This document shows positions 50,693 to 60,234 of a stretch of 64,000 nucleotides of DNA, piece by piece (positions within the stretch are counted from its first letter, which is position 1; each line of letters starts with the position of its first letter). Both the position numbers and the translations under genes were made by a program. The stretch is from Streptomyces paradoxus. GTDB lineage: Bacteria; Actinomycetota; Actinomycetes; Streptomycetales; Streptomycetaceae. Location: assembly GCF_014202475.1 (NCBI RefSeq), contig NZ_JACHGV010000002.1:579004-643003 (forward strand), given 5' to 3'. The notes under the pieces were generated by a model. It saw only the letters and a list, made by a program, of their open reading frames with translations. It searched no databases and was not told the origin of the DNA.

Positions 50693-52453
50693 TCAGCTCT
50701 TCTTGAGCACCAGTTCGGTGTTGCGGTCCTCCGGGTCGCCGCCGAGCGTGGTGCTCGCGCCGGGCGCGTTGAGGGACAGCTCGCGGTAGAGGGCCGCGAG
50801 GCCGGTCTGGGAGAGGTCGGAGAAGTCCGTGCGGTGCGGGGCCGAGGACTCCACCAGCGTCGTGAACAGGGAGATCGTGCCGTCCTTGTTGTCGGTCAGC
50901 TCGATGACCCGGGCCAGCTGCGGGAAGTCGACGTGGGAGGCGGTGGAGATCTCCCAGAAGGAGCCGCCGCTCGCCGTGGCGTGCGGAGTGATGACGTTCT
51001 TGTGGATGTGGCCGTTCACCCAGGCGAGCACCCTGGGGTGGTTGCCGAGCAGGGCGAGGACCTCCTGGCCGTTGTGGCGGCGCTCGTCGGGGCGGGCCGG
51101 GTCGCTGCGCAGGTTCGTCATCGTCTTGCTGGTGTGGTGGCTGAAGATCACGGCGTAGGAGTCCTTGTTGTCCCGCAGCGTCTTGTCGAGCCACTTCAGC
51201 TGGGCCGTGCCGACGGACCCCTCGTAGTGGCCGCCGGAGTCGGTGGTGTCCAGGCTGATGCCGATGACGTCGTCGGAGATGCGGAAGGCGTAGTACTGGG
51301 TGCCCGCGTCCAGGTTGGCGGAGGAGTAGCCGTGGCCGGCCGGGCCGACGCCGCGGTGGGCCGGGTCCAGGTGCGCCTGGAGGTACTCGGCCGGGGTGAA
51401 GGGCGCGCGCCTCTCGTCGGGGGTGACCGACCGCATGCGGCGGGCGTGGGACGTGAGGAAGTCGTGGTAGAGGGAGCCCTGGGGGTCGCGGGCCTTCTTG
51501 ATCTGCGCCTGGAGCCGCCGCGCATCGGCTGCGGAGACATCCATCAGTTTCCTGCCGCCGACGGCGAGTTCGGTGAGGTACGAGTCGCCGTGCGAGGCGT
51601 AGCAGCCCATCGGCAGCGAGTCGTGGTTGCCGACCGTCGAGTACCAGGGCAGGTTGAGGCCGGGGCTGCGCACCTCGCGGATCGCGGCCTTCAGGAAGCC
51701 GTCGAGGTGGGGGAAGCCCGCCCGCTTGTCGCTGTCGCGGACCGGGGCGTCCGGCTGCCAGTACTGCTTGAGGCCGCTGTTCTGGACGCCTTCGTAGCGG
51801 CGCGGGTCACCGGTGTTGGGCGTGATGCGCCCACCGCTCATGATCTTCAGGAACCAGTCCAGCTCGGACTTGGCGTTGTTGTCCGTGTTGTCGCCGGTGG
51901 TCATGGCGAAGTGCAGCGGGGAACCGGTGACGGGGGCGCCGCGCAGCGCGTTGATCCGCTCCACCAGCGCGATGGCGCCCTGCACGGTCAGCGCCTCGTG
52001 CGGCCGCCAGGCGTGGATGTCGGCCGAGCGCAGGTACTCCAGGCGCAGCGGGTGCTGGGCGTCGATGATGTGCAGGTCCGTGAGCTGCACGAACGCGGCG
52101 AGCGCGGTACGGCGCCCAGCGCGGCCGGGCTTGGGCGCGGCGAGGTCGGAGCGGACGACCCGCTGCCAGCCGGGTCCGTCGTTCAGGCGGCGGTAGCCGG
52201 AACTGCCGCGCGGGGCGGCGACGGACGCCACGGTGGTGCCCTTGGTGTACGGGGCCAGCGGCGCGGCAGGTGCCCGGCGCGAGGAGGCCGCCACGGCGGC
52301 GTCGGTGCTCTCCTTGACCGTGGCGGCCTGGCTGTCGCTGGGCCGCAGGGCGTAGCCGACGCCCCCGGAGAGGGCGACCGCGCCGGTGGCGGCGAGGACG
52401 GAACGACGGTGGATGCCCCGGCCGGAGCCGGCGACTGAGCGTGTGCGCGACAT
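50693..52453 (-). CDS. Tat-exported metallophosphoesterase (calcineurin-like, TIGR03767-type)
   Basis: A 586-residue secreted phosphoesterase. The N-terminus has a twin-Arg motif HRRSVLAATGAVALSGG. Metal-binding motifs appear in the family order: DLHIIDAQ, GDNTDN, GNHDSLPMG, SHHTSKT and GHIHKN. The length and the extended insert before the GNHD motif fit a group of actinomycete phosphoesterases known as the TIGR03767 family; their substrate is unknown. The 231-base stretch beyond its start (52454-52684) has no gene and is rather AT-richer. It is followed on the same strand by the serine hydrolase gene, about 100 bases on. Confidence 0.9.
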   Translation of the reverse strand: MSRTRSVAGSGRGIHRRSVLAATGAVALSGGVGYALRPSDSQAATVKESTDAAVAASSRRAPAAPLAPYTKGTTVASVAAPRGSSGYRRLNDGPGWQRVVRSDLAAPKPGRAGRRTALAAFVQLTDLHIIDAQHPLRLEYLRSADIHAWRPHEALTVQGAIALVERINALRGAPVTGSPLHFAMTTGDNTDNNAKSELDWFLKIMSGGRITPNTGDPRRYEGVQNSGLKQYWQPDAPVRDSDKRAGFPHLDGFLKAAIREVRSPGLNLPWYSTVGNHDSLPMGCYASHGDSYLTELAVGGRKLMDVSAADARRLQAQIKKARDPQGSLYHDFLTSHARRMRSVTPDERRAPFTPAEYLQAHLDPAHRGVGPAGHGYSSANLDAGTQYYAFRISDDVIGISLDTTDSGGHYEGSVGTAQLKWLDKTLRDNKDSYAVIFSHHTSKTMTNLRSDPARPDERRHNGQEVLALLGNHPRVLAWVNGHIHKNVITPHATASGGSFWEISTASHVDFPQLARVIELTDNKDGTISLFTTLVESSAPHRTDFSDLSQTGLAALYRELSLNAPGASTTLGGDPEDRNTELVLKKS

Positions 52454-52684
52454 GCGCTTCTCTCCCCGAGTGCGAACGCGTCGGCAGTGGTCGCGGGGTG
52501 TTCACGTCGCGAACACCCCGCTCGTACTGGATCGTTGGCACCGGGAATGACCTGCGCGTAAACGAGGCGGCAACGCGCAGCGCCGATCACCGTACGTGGA
52601 TCTTGGACTACCCGGCGCGTCGTCGCCTGCTCCGGATACGGCCCGGAGCCGGTCACGCGGCGTTCACCTTCCGGGGTACTGCAC

Positions 52685-53143
52685 CTACTCCGGAACGTCG
52701 GCCAGCCGTCCGGTGACCGGGCGTTCGCGCCACATCCGCAGGGCGATGTCGACCATCGACACCCGGGCGAGAGCAGGGACCGCGTCCAACTCGTGCCAGG
52801 CGGCGAGGTCGGTGGAGCCGTTCACCTCGTAGCGCAGTTCGCCGCCGGTGATCCGGCCCTCATAGACGAACCGGACGCCGTGATGGTCGACAGCGGGTCC
52901 GAAGCCGTTGCGGAAGACGCGGTGGGAGGAGTTGACGCCGAGCAGCCCGGTCACCTCGATGTGGTACCCGGTCTCCTCCTCCACCTCCCGCCGGACGGTG
53001 TCGTAGGGGTCCTCGCCGTGCTCCATGCCGCCGCCGGGCACGACCCACTCGGGCGTGCCGTCCTGGGCGGGCGAGCGGGCGAGCAGGATCTGTCCGTCCC
53101 GGACGCATATGGCGTAGGCCGCCACCCTCAACTTCTGTCGCAC
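52685..53143 (-). CDS. Nudix hydrolase
   Basis: A 152-residue Nudix enzyme with the full box GGGMEHGEDPYDTVRREVEEETGY (about residues 37-60), whose Glu residues bind Mg2+. It hydrolyses nucleoside diphosphate derivatives; the substrate is not predictable. No helicase or other fused domain is present. It is divergent from the subtilase gene, with a 225-base gap (53144-53368) that is AT-richer at its start and holds the promoter regions for both genes but no gene. Confidence 0.92.
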   Translation of the reverse strand: MRQKLRVAAYAICVRDGQILLARSPAQDGTPEWVVPGGGMEHGEDPYDTVRREVEEETGYHIEVTGLLGVNSSHRVFRNGFGPAVDHHGVRFVYEGRITGGELRYEVNGSTDLAAWHELDAVPALARVSMVDIALRMWRERPVTGRLADVPE

Positions 53144-53368
53144 TCCGGGACGTTAACCGATTTCTTTGCCACCTTCAGGACTGATGCCCACAAATCGCAT
53201 CGCGGGTTTTCCCCATACATCCATCTCGTTTGGGTCAACGCTCCCCAAAGGACTTCACCTTGCGTAAGGCTGTGCGATCGTCCGGGCTTGCCGTTCGGAC
53301 CATCTGCGACCAGGACCGATCGGGCCCCGGTCGCTTCCCGCTCGTTCCTTTACCTACAAGGGATGCCG

Positions 53369-56300
53369 ATGACCCCTCCCACCCCGCGCGATCAGATATC
53401 GGGCCCGAGACGCGTGGCACGCATCGCCGTGGCCGCCGGTCTCGTCGCCGCGCTCTCCGCGGCCGGGCCGATCCCCATGGCCTTCTCCGCCGACGGCCCG
53501 GGCGCGGACGCGCCGGCCGAGCCGAGCGTCAAGTCCGCGCACGCCAAGCTCGGTTCGGGTGATGCGGACCTGCTCGCGGAGGCCAAGGCCGACGGCGACA
53601 AGACGGTCACGATGATGATCGCCACCGCGCCCGGGAAGACCGAGCAGGTCGCCGGGCAGCTGGACGCGGTCAAGGGCGGCTCGGTCGGCCGGGCCGACGA
53701 CAAGCTCGGCTACGTCCGCGCCACCGTCCCGACGGCCAAGGCCGACTCGGCGATCGCCGCCGCCGCCAAGCTGTCCTCCGTGCACGGCATCGACCTGCGC
53801 GAGGAGATCCCGCTGGGCGACCCGACGCCGAGCGCGGACACCGCCAAGGGCGCCAAGGCGACGGGCACGTACCCGGCGCCGGGGAAGAAGACCCCGGCCG
53901 AGAACCCGTACAACCCGTCCTTCGAGACGGGCGCGGTCGACTTCGTCGAGGACCACCCGAAGGCGGACGGCCGCGGCGTCACCATCGGCATCCTGGACTC
54001 CGGCGTGGACCTCGGCCACCCGGCGCTGCAGAAGACGACGACCGGTGAGCGGAAGATCGTCGACTGGGTGACGGCGACCGACCCGATCATCGACAACGAC
54101 AACACCTGGCGCCCGATGGTCTCGGCCGTGTCCGGCCCGGCCTTCACCTACCAGGGCCAGTCGTACAAGGCGCCGGCGGGCTCCTACGCCGTCAGCCTCT
54201 TCAAGGAGTCGTACACCACCGGCGGCGATGCGGCGGGCGACGCCAACCGGGACGGCGACACCACCGACGTCTGGGGCGTGCTCTACGACGCGGCGGCCGG
54301 CACGGTCCGGGTCGACCTGAACAACAACAACGACTTCGCCGACGACGCCCCGATGAAGCCGTACAAGGACGGCCACCAGGTCGGGTACTTCGGCACCGAC
54401 AACCCGGCCACGGACATCGCCGAGCGGCAGCCGTTCGTCGTGGAGATCCGCAAGGACGTCCCGATGGACCCGCTGGGCGGCACCTGGGTCGGCAAGAAGT
54501 CCGACTTCGTCAACATCGGCGTCATCGAGTCCGAGCACGGCACGCACGTCGCCGGCATCACCGCCGCCAACGGCCTGTTCGGCGGGAAGATGGACGGTGC
54601 CGCTCCCGGCGCCAAGCTGGTCTCCTCGCGCGCCTGCACCTGGTCCGGCGGCTGCACCAACGTGGCGCTCACCGAAGGCATGATCGACCTCGTCACCAAG
54701 CGCGGTGTCGACATCGTCAACATGTCCATCGGCGGCCTCCCGGCGCTGAACGACGGCAACAACGCGCGCGCCGAGCTGTACACGCGGCTCATCGACACCT
54801 ACGGCGTCCAGCTGGTGATCTCCGCGGGCAACTCCGGCCCCGGCGCCAACACCATCGGCGACCCGGCCCTGGCCGAGAAGGTCATCTCGGTCGGCGCGTC
54901 CGTCTCCAAGGAGACCTGGGCCGCCAACTACGGCTCGGTCGTGGAGAAGAAGTACGCGATGATGCCGTTCTCCTCGCGCGGCCCGCGTGAGGACGGCGGC
55001 TTCACGCCGACCCTGGTCGCCCCGGGCGCGGCGATCAACACCATCCAGACCTGGATGCCGGGCCAGCCGGTCGCCGAGGCGGGCTACACCCTGCCGGCCG
55101 GCTACGGCATGCTCCAGGGCACCTCGATGGCCTCCCCGCAGGCCGCCGGTGCCTCGGCGCTGCTGATCTCGGCCGCCAAGCAGAAGAAGATCGACCTCAC
55201 GCCGGCGACCCTGCGCACGGCCCTCACCTCCACCGCCGACCACATCAAGGGTGTGCAGGCGTACGAGGAGGGCGCGGGCCTCATGAACATCGAGGACGCC
55301 TGGGACGCCATCCGCGACGACGCCACCTCGCACGCGTACACGGTCAAGGCGCCGGTCGACACCGCGATCGACCAGTTCCTGAAGACCCCGGGCTTCGGCA
55401 CGGGCCTGTACGACCGTGAGGGCGGCCTGAAGGCCGGCCAGAAGAAGACGTACGAGATCACCATCACCCGTACGTCCGGCGCCGACAAGGCGATCCGGCA
55501 CGAGCTGCACTTCGAGAACAACGCGGGCGGCACGTTCCGCATCGTCGGCTCCGACGAGGTGAAGCTGCCGCTGAACCAGCCGGTGACCGTCAAGGTCCAG
55601 GCCGCGCCGAAGTCCGCGGGCATCAAGAGCGCGATCCTGGAGGTCGACGACCCGAAGACCGAGGGCATCGACCGCCAGGTCCTCAGCACGGCCGTGGTCT
55701 CCACGCCGCTTAAGTTCACGACCTCCGCGAAGAGCTCGGTGCAGCGCAACAGCTCGCACCACTACTTCGTCACCGTCCCGGAGGGCGCGAAGACCCTCGA
55801 GGTCGCGATGAGCGGGCTGAAGGACAAGAGCCAGACCCGGTTCATCTCCATCCACCCGTACGGCGTCCCGTCCGACCCGACGTCGACGATCAACTGCTAC
55901 CCGAACTACCCCAACCCGGCCAACACCTGCCGCCCCGACCTGCGGTCGTACGCGAACCCGCAGCCGGGCGTGTGGGAGATCGAGGTCGAGTCGCGCCGTA
56001 CGTCGCCGCTGCTCGACAACCCGTACAAGCTGGATGTCGCCGTCCTCGGCGCGGCCTTCGAGCCGGAGACCGTGACCGTGCCCGAGGCGAAGGTCGGCAC
56101 CCCGGCCACCGCCTCCTGGAAGGTGACGAACGGCTTCGCCGCGCTCGACGGCAAGCTGGTGGGCGGCCCGCTGGGCTCGGCCAAGGCGACCCGCCCCTCG
56201 ATCAAGCAGGGTGAGACGCAGACCACCACGGTCGAGGTGCCCGCGGGCGCGAAGTCGCTGGACGTCGCGATCGGCGGGGTCTCGGACAACGCCGCGGACC

Positions 56301-56677
56301 TGGACCTCGCCGTGTACGACGCGGCCGGCAAGCAGGTCGGCAGCTCCGCCGACGGCGACTCGGACGAGTCGGTGTCCGTGCCGTCCCCGGCGGCCGGGAA
56401 GTACACCGTCGAGGTCGTCGGCTACTCGGTACCGGCCGGCACCACCGAGTACGACTACCAGGACGTGTTCTTCTCCCCCTCCCTCGGCACCGTCGGCGTC
56501 GACGAGTCGGCGCCGGTGAAGCTCGGCACGGGCGACTCCGCGACGGTCTCGGGCAGCGTCACCGCCGCGGCGGCCGCTCCCGAGGGGCGTGAGTTCTTCG
56601 GCCAGGTCCAGCTGGTCAACGCGCGCGGCACGGTCGCGGGCCTGGGCAGCGTGAAGATCGAGAAGGTTCTGCCGTAG
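53369..56677 (+). CDS. Large secreted subtilisin-like peptidase (S8, tripeptidyl-peptidase-II-like)
   Basis: An 1102-residue secreted serine protease. Signal about 14-42 is followed by a propeptide-like region. The catalytic triad is D210 (GILDSGVD), H390 (EHGTHVAGI) and S586 (GTSMASPQ), with oxyanion Asn488 (SAGNSG). The 180-residue insert between Asp and His is the hallmark of the TPP-II/subtilase group. The C-terminal half contains beta-sandwich domains, ending with a pre-peptidase-like domain (DLDLAVYDAAGKQVGSSADGD). ATG at 53369 is preferred because AAGGGA lies 5 bases before it; the ATG at 53363 is within that site. It should degrade proteins outside the cell. Confidence 0.93.
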   Translation: MTPPTPRDQISGPRRVARIAVAAGLVAALSAAGPIPMAFSADGPGADAPAEPSVKSAHAKLGSGDADLLAEAKADGDKTVTMMIATAPGKTEQVAGQLDAVKGGSVGRADDKLGYVRATVPTAKADSAIAAAAKLSSVHGIDLREEIPLGDPTPSADTAKGAKATGTYPAPGKKTPAENPYNPSFETGAVDFVEDHPKADGRGVTIGILDSGVDLGHPALQKTTTGERKIVDWVTATDPIIDNDNTWRPMVSAVSGPAFTYQGQSYKAPAGSYAVSLFKESYTTGGDAAGDANRDGDTTDVWGVLYDAAAGTVRVDLNNNNDFADDAPMKPYKDGHQVGYFGTDNPATDIAERQPFVVEIRKDVPMDPLGGTWVGKKSDFVNIGVIESEHGTHVAGITAANGLFGGKMDGAAPGAKLVSSRACTWSGGCTNVALTEGMIDLVTKRGVDIVNMSIGGLPALNDGNNARAELYTRLIDTYGVQLVISAGNSGPGANTIGDPALAEKVISVGASVSKETWAANYGSVVEKKYAMMPFSSRGPREDGGFTPTLVAPGAAINTIQTWMPGQPVAEAGYTLPAGYGMLQGTSMASPQAAGASALLISAAKQKKIDLTPATLRTALTSTADHIKGVQAYEEGAGLMNIEDAWDAIRDDATSHAYTVKAPVDTAIDQFLKTPGFGTGLYDREGGLKAGQKKTYEITITRTSGADKAIRHELHFENNAGGTFRIVGSDEVKLPLNQPVTVKVQAAPKSAGIKSAILEVDDPKTEGIDRQVLSTAVVSTPLKFTTSAKSSVQRNSSHHYFVTVPEGAKTLEVAMSGLKDKSQTRFISIHPYGVPSDPTSTINCYPNYPNPANTCRPDLRSYANPQPGVWEIEVESRRTSPLLDNPYKLDVAVLGAAFEPETVTVPEAKVGTPATASWKVTNGFAALDGKLVGGPLGSAKATRPSIKQGETQTTTVEVPAGAKSLDVAIGGVSDNAADLDLAVYDAAGKQVGSSADGDSDESVSVPSPAAGKYTVEVVGYSVPAGTTEYDYQDVFFSPSLGTVGVDESAPVKLGTGDSATVSGSVTAAAAAPEGREFFGQVQLVNARGTVAGLGSVKIEKVLP

Positions 56678-56693
56678 TGGTATCGCGGTACTG

Positions 56694-56723
56694 AGGGCGG
56701 GCGTCCGTTGGGGCGCCCGCCCT
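56694..56723. terminator. Terminator after the subtilase gene
   Basis: A perfect 10-bp stem (56694-56703 with 56714-56723; AGGGCGGGCG) with a 10-base loop, followed by TGCC. It lies between convergent genes and can serve both. Confidence 0.78.
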
Positions 56724-56731
56724 TGCCGTTG

Positions 56732-57520
56732 CTACGGGCACGGGAGGGTGCGCGAGGCGGGCAGCGCGTCGGTGATCCACGCCCGTTCGCGGGCGATCTC
56801 CTTCTCCCCCGTCGCCCACGTGTCCGGGTGGGCTCGGTCGCCGGAGAAACCGACGAGCATGTGGTCACCGGCTCGGAGCGAGGGCACGGCGCCGGTCTCC
56901 AGGGGGAAGGTGATCCGCGCCCGGCCCTTGTCGGGCTTGTAGTAGCGCGTCACGTCCAGGGTGATCCGGTCCTGGCCGCTTCCGGGAAGGGGCTCGACCT
57001 CGGCGACGGTGCCCTCGGCGACGATCCGGGCGCAGGCCAGATACCCGGCGTCGCTGAGCTTGGCGTCCCCTTCGGTGTGCGGGCGCCCCGCGGAGCTGTC
57101 GGCCGCGGACGACGCGCCCTGGTCGTCCCCGGCGCTCATGCCGCCGCTCTGGACGACGAGCCAGCCCATACCGATCACGACACCGGCAACAGCGGCCGCG
57201 AGGACCCCCTTCAGAGCCACGTCCAGGGGCTTGCGCCGGTCACGGCGCGCCGACAGCGAGGTCACGGAGGTAACGGCTGCTGCCCCCGGTCCCGGCCCGG
57301 GGTCCTGATCAGGGACCGGTTCGGGGACCCGTTCGGGCCCGGCGAGTGCCTGCCCGATGAGGCCCAGCTGCTCGCGCAGCAACGCCACGTCGGTGGTCGC
57401 GGACCGGTACTCGGTCACGAAGGCGTCGTCCGCGAGGGCATCGTCCGGTGGCGCCTCGCCGGTGATCACCGCCATCAGCGCGACCTCGTAGTGCCCGTCC
57501 TTGTCATGCTCGGCGGTCAC
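56732..57520 (-). CDS. Single-pass membrane protein paired with the ECF sigma factor (possible anti-sigma)
   Basis: A 262-residue protein with a cytoplasmic N-terminal part (about 1-105), one helix (LKGVLAAAVAGVVIGMGWLVV, near 110-130), and an outer C-terminal domain with two Cys, ending ASRTLPCP. The N-terminal part lacks a Zn-binding HxxxCxxC anti-sigma motif. Its gene starts 1 base from the stop of the sigma gene (GTG at 57520), and such close pairs usually encode a membrane anti-sigma factor. The outer domain could sense an envelope signal. Function is therefore inferred from position and topology. Confidence 0.72.
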   Translation of the reverse strand: MTAEHDKDGHYEVALMAVITGEAPPDDALADDAFVTEYRSATTDVALLREQLGLIGQALAGPERVPEPVPDQDPGPGPGAAAVTSVTSLSARRDRRKPLDVALKGVLAAAVAGVVIGMGWLVVQSGGMSAGDDQGASSAADSSAGRPHTEGDAKLSDAGYLACARIVAEGTVAEVEPLPGSGQDRITLDVTRYYKPDKGRARITFPLETGAVPSLRAGDHMLVGFSGDRAHPDTWATGEKEIARERAWITDALPASRTLPCP

Positions 57521-57521
57521 G

Positions 57522-58151
57522 TCACACCACCTCGTCCTCGTGCAGGCGGGCGCGCAGGACCCGTACCGCCGTGTGCAGCCGGCTCTTGACCGTGCCCTCC
57601 GGGACGCCGAGCTGCTCGGCGATGGACCGGACCGGCAGGTCGGCGTAAAAGCGCAGGACGACGACCTGCCGCTGGGCGTCGGGCAACTCGTCCAGGCCCT
57701 GGGCGACGGCGACCGACAGCACGCTGCTGTCCTCGCCGGAGGGATGCGCCGGCTGGCGCAGGGCGGCCAGCCGCTCCCCGAGCCGCTCCTGGCGGCGCTT
57801 GGCCCGGTGCCAGTCCATGGCCAGGTTGGAGGCGACGACCGCCGCCCACGCCGAGACGTCCCGCGGCGCCTCCCGGCCGCTCGCGGCCCGCTCCAGCAGC
57901 CGCAGGCGGACCTGCTGCACCCCGTCCGGCAGGTCCGCCTGCGGCACCCCGCCGAGCGCGAGCACCGCCCGCACCCGGCGCTCCTGCGCCGCGTCCAGCG
58001 GATCGGCCGCGGCCGGCGGACCGGCCTCGCTCGGCGTGCCCGACGTACTCGACATACCGGCCCCGCTCGGCGGATCAGCCGCGTCCCGCGGATCGTCGCC
58101 GGTCGCGGCGTGCGCCTCCCGGACGCGCCGGGCCCTACCGCGCAGCAGCAC
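57522..58151 (-). CDS. ECF-type RNA polymerase sigma factor
   Basis: A 209-residue sigma-70-family protein. Region 2 reads ADLPDGVQQVRLRLLERAA...VSAWAAVVASNLAMDWHRAKRR and region 4 DELPDAQRQVVVLRFYADLPVRSIAEQLGVPEGTVKSRLHTAVRVLRARL, a canonical helix-turn-helix. An N-terminal extension of about 60 residues is Ala/Pro-rich and of unknown role. GTG at 58151 is chosen since AGGGGGG sits 6 bases before it; an ATG at 58055 is a weaker option. The membrane protein gene follows after 1 base. The 345-base gap to asd (58152-58496) holds no gene but carries a hairpin. Confidence 0.9.
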   Translation of the reverse strand: MLLRGRARRVREAHAATGDDPRDAADPPSGAGMSSTSGTPSEAGPPAAADPLDAAQERRVRAVLALGGVPQADLPDGVQQVRLRLLERAASGREAPRDVSAWAAVVASNLAMDWHRAKRRQERLGERLAALRQPAHPSGEDSSVLSVAVAQGLDELPDAQRQVVVLRFYADLPVRSIAEQLGVPEGTVKSRLHTAVRVLRARLHEDEVV

Positions 58152-58363
58152 AAGCCACCCCCCTCGCCGTGTTTCTCCTACGACGCCGGCACGGCCCGGA
58201 ACGTTCGGTCGTTTTCCCGGCAGGTGCCGACCGGGCGACAGAGGCATACATCACACTTTCGTGTGGCCGAGACCGACAGGGGCAGGCGAGCTTGCGGCGC
58301 ACGACCCCTGCCGGACGAATTCCTCCAGCTCAGCGGGGTCGACACCGCAGGTCCGCAACCATG

Positions 58364-58386
58364 GAGTGGGACACGCCGTCCCACTC
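58364..58386 (+). promoter_or_regulatory. Perfect hairpin in the region upstream of asd
   Basis: GAGTGGGAC (58364-58372) pairs with GTCCCACTC (58378-58386) around ACGCC, 110 bases before the asd start. Its symmetry would suit a protein operator or an RNA element in the asd leader. It resembles no riboswitch that I know. The rest of the 58152-58496 gap shows nothing else that I can support. Confidence 0.4.
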
Positions 58387-58472
58387 TCCGGGCAGACCGG
58401 GGAAAGAAGTGGACAGGCGGGCCGTGGTCGGCCGCATGATGGAAAAGCCTCGGCCAAGCAACGAGCACGTGA

Positions 58473-60019
<1,547 letters not shown>

Positions 60020-60234
60020 CAGGCTCGTTCGCGCGCGGCCGCGGCACCGGCGGGATCCGGACGTCGCGTTCCGTCCGCCGGGCGCACAGGCGCACGGGGA
60101 CCCTGCTGTGCCGTCTCCACGGCCCCGGGCTCTTACCCGCCGAGGGGTATCCCTAGGAGACGCCCGGGTCGTCGCCTGACGCCGATCCGCCGTGGAAAGA
60201 TGGCGCAACCCACCCATAACGAGGAGATGACCGC

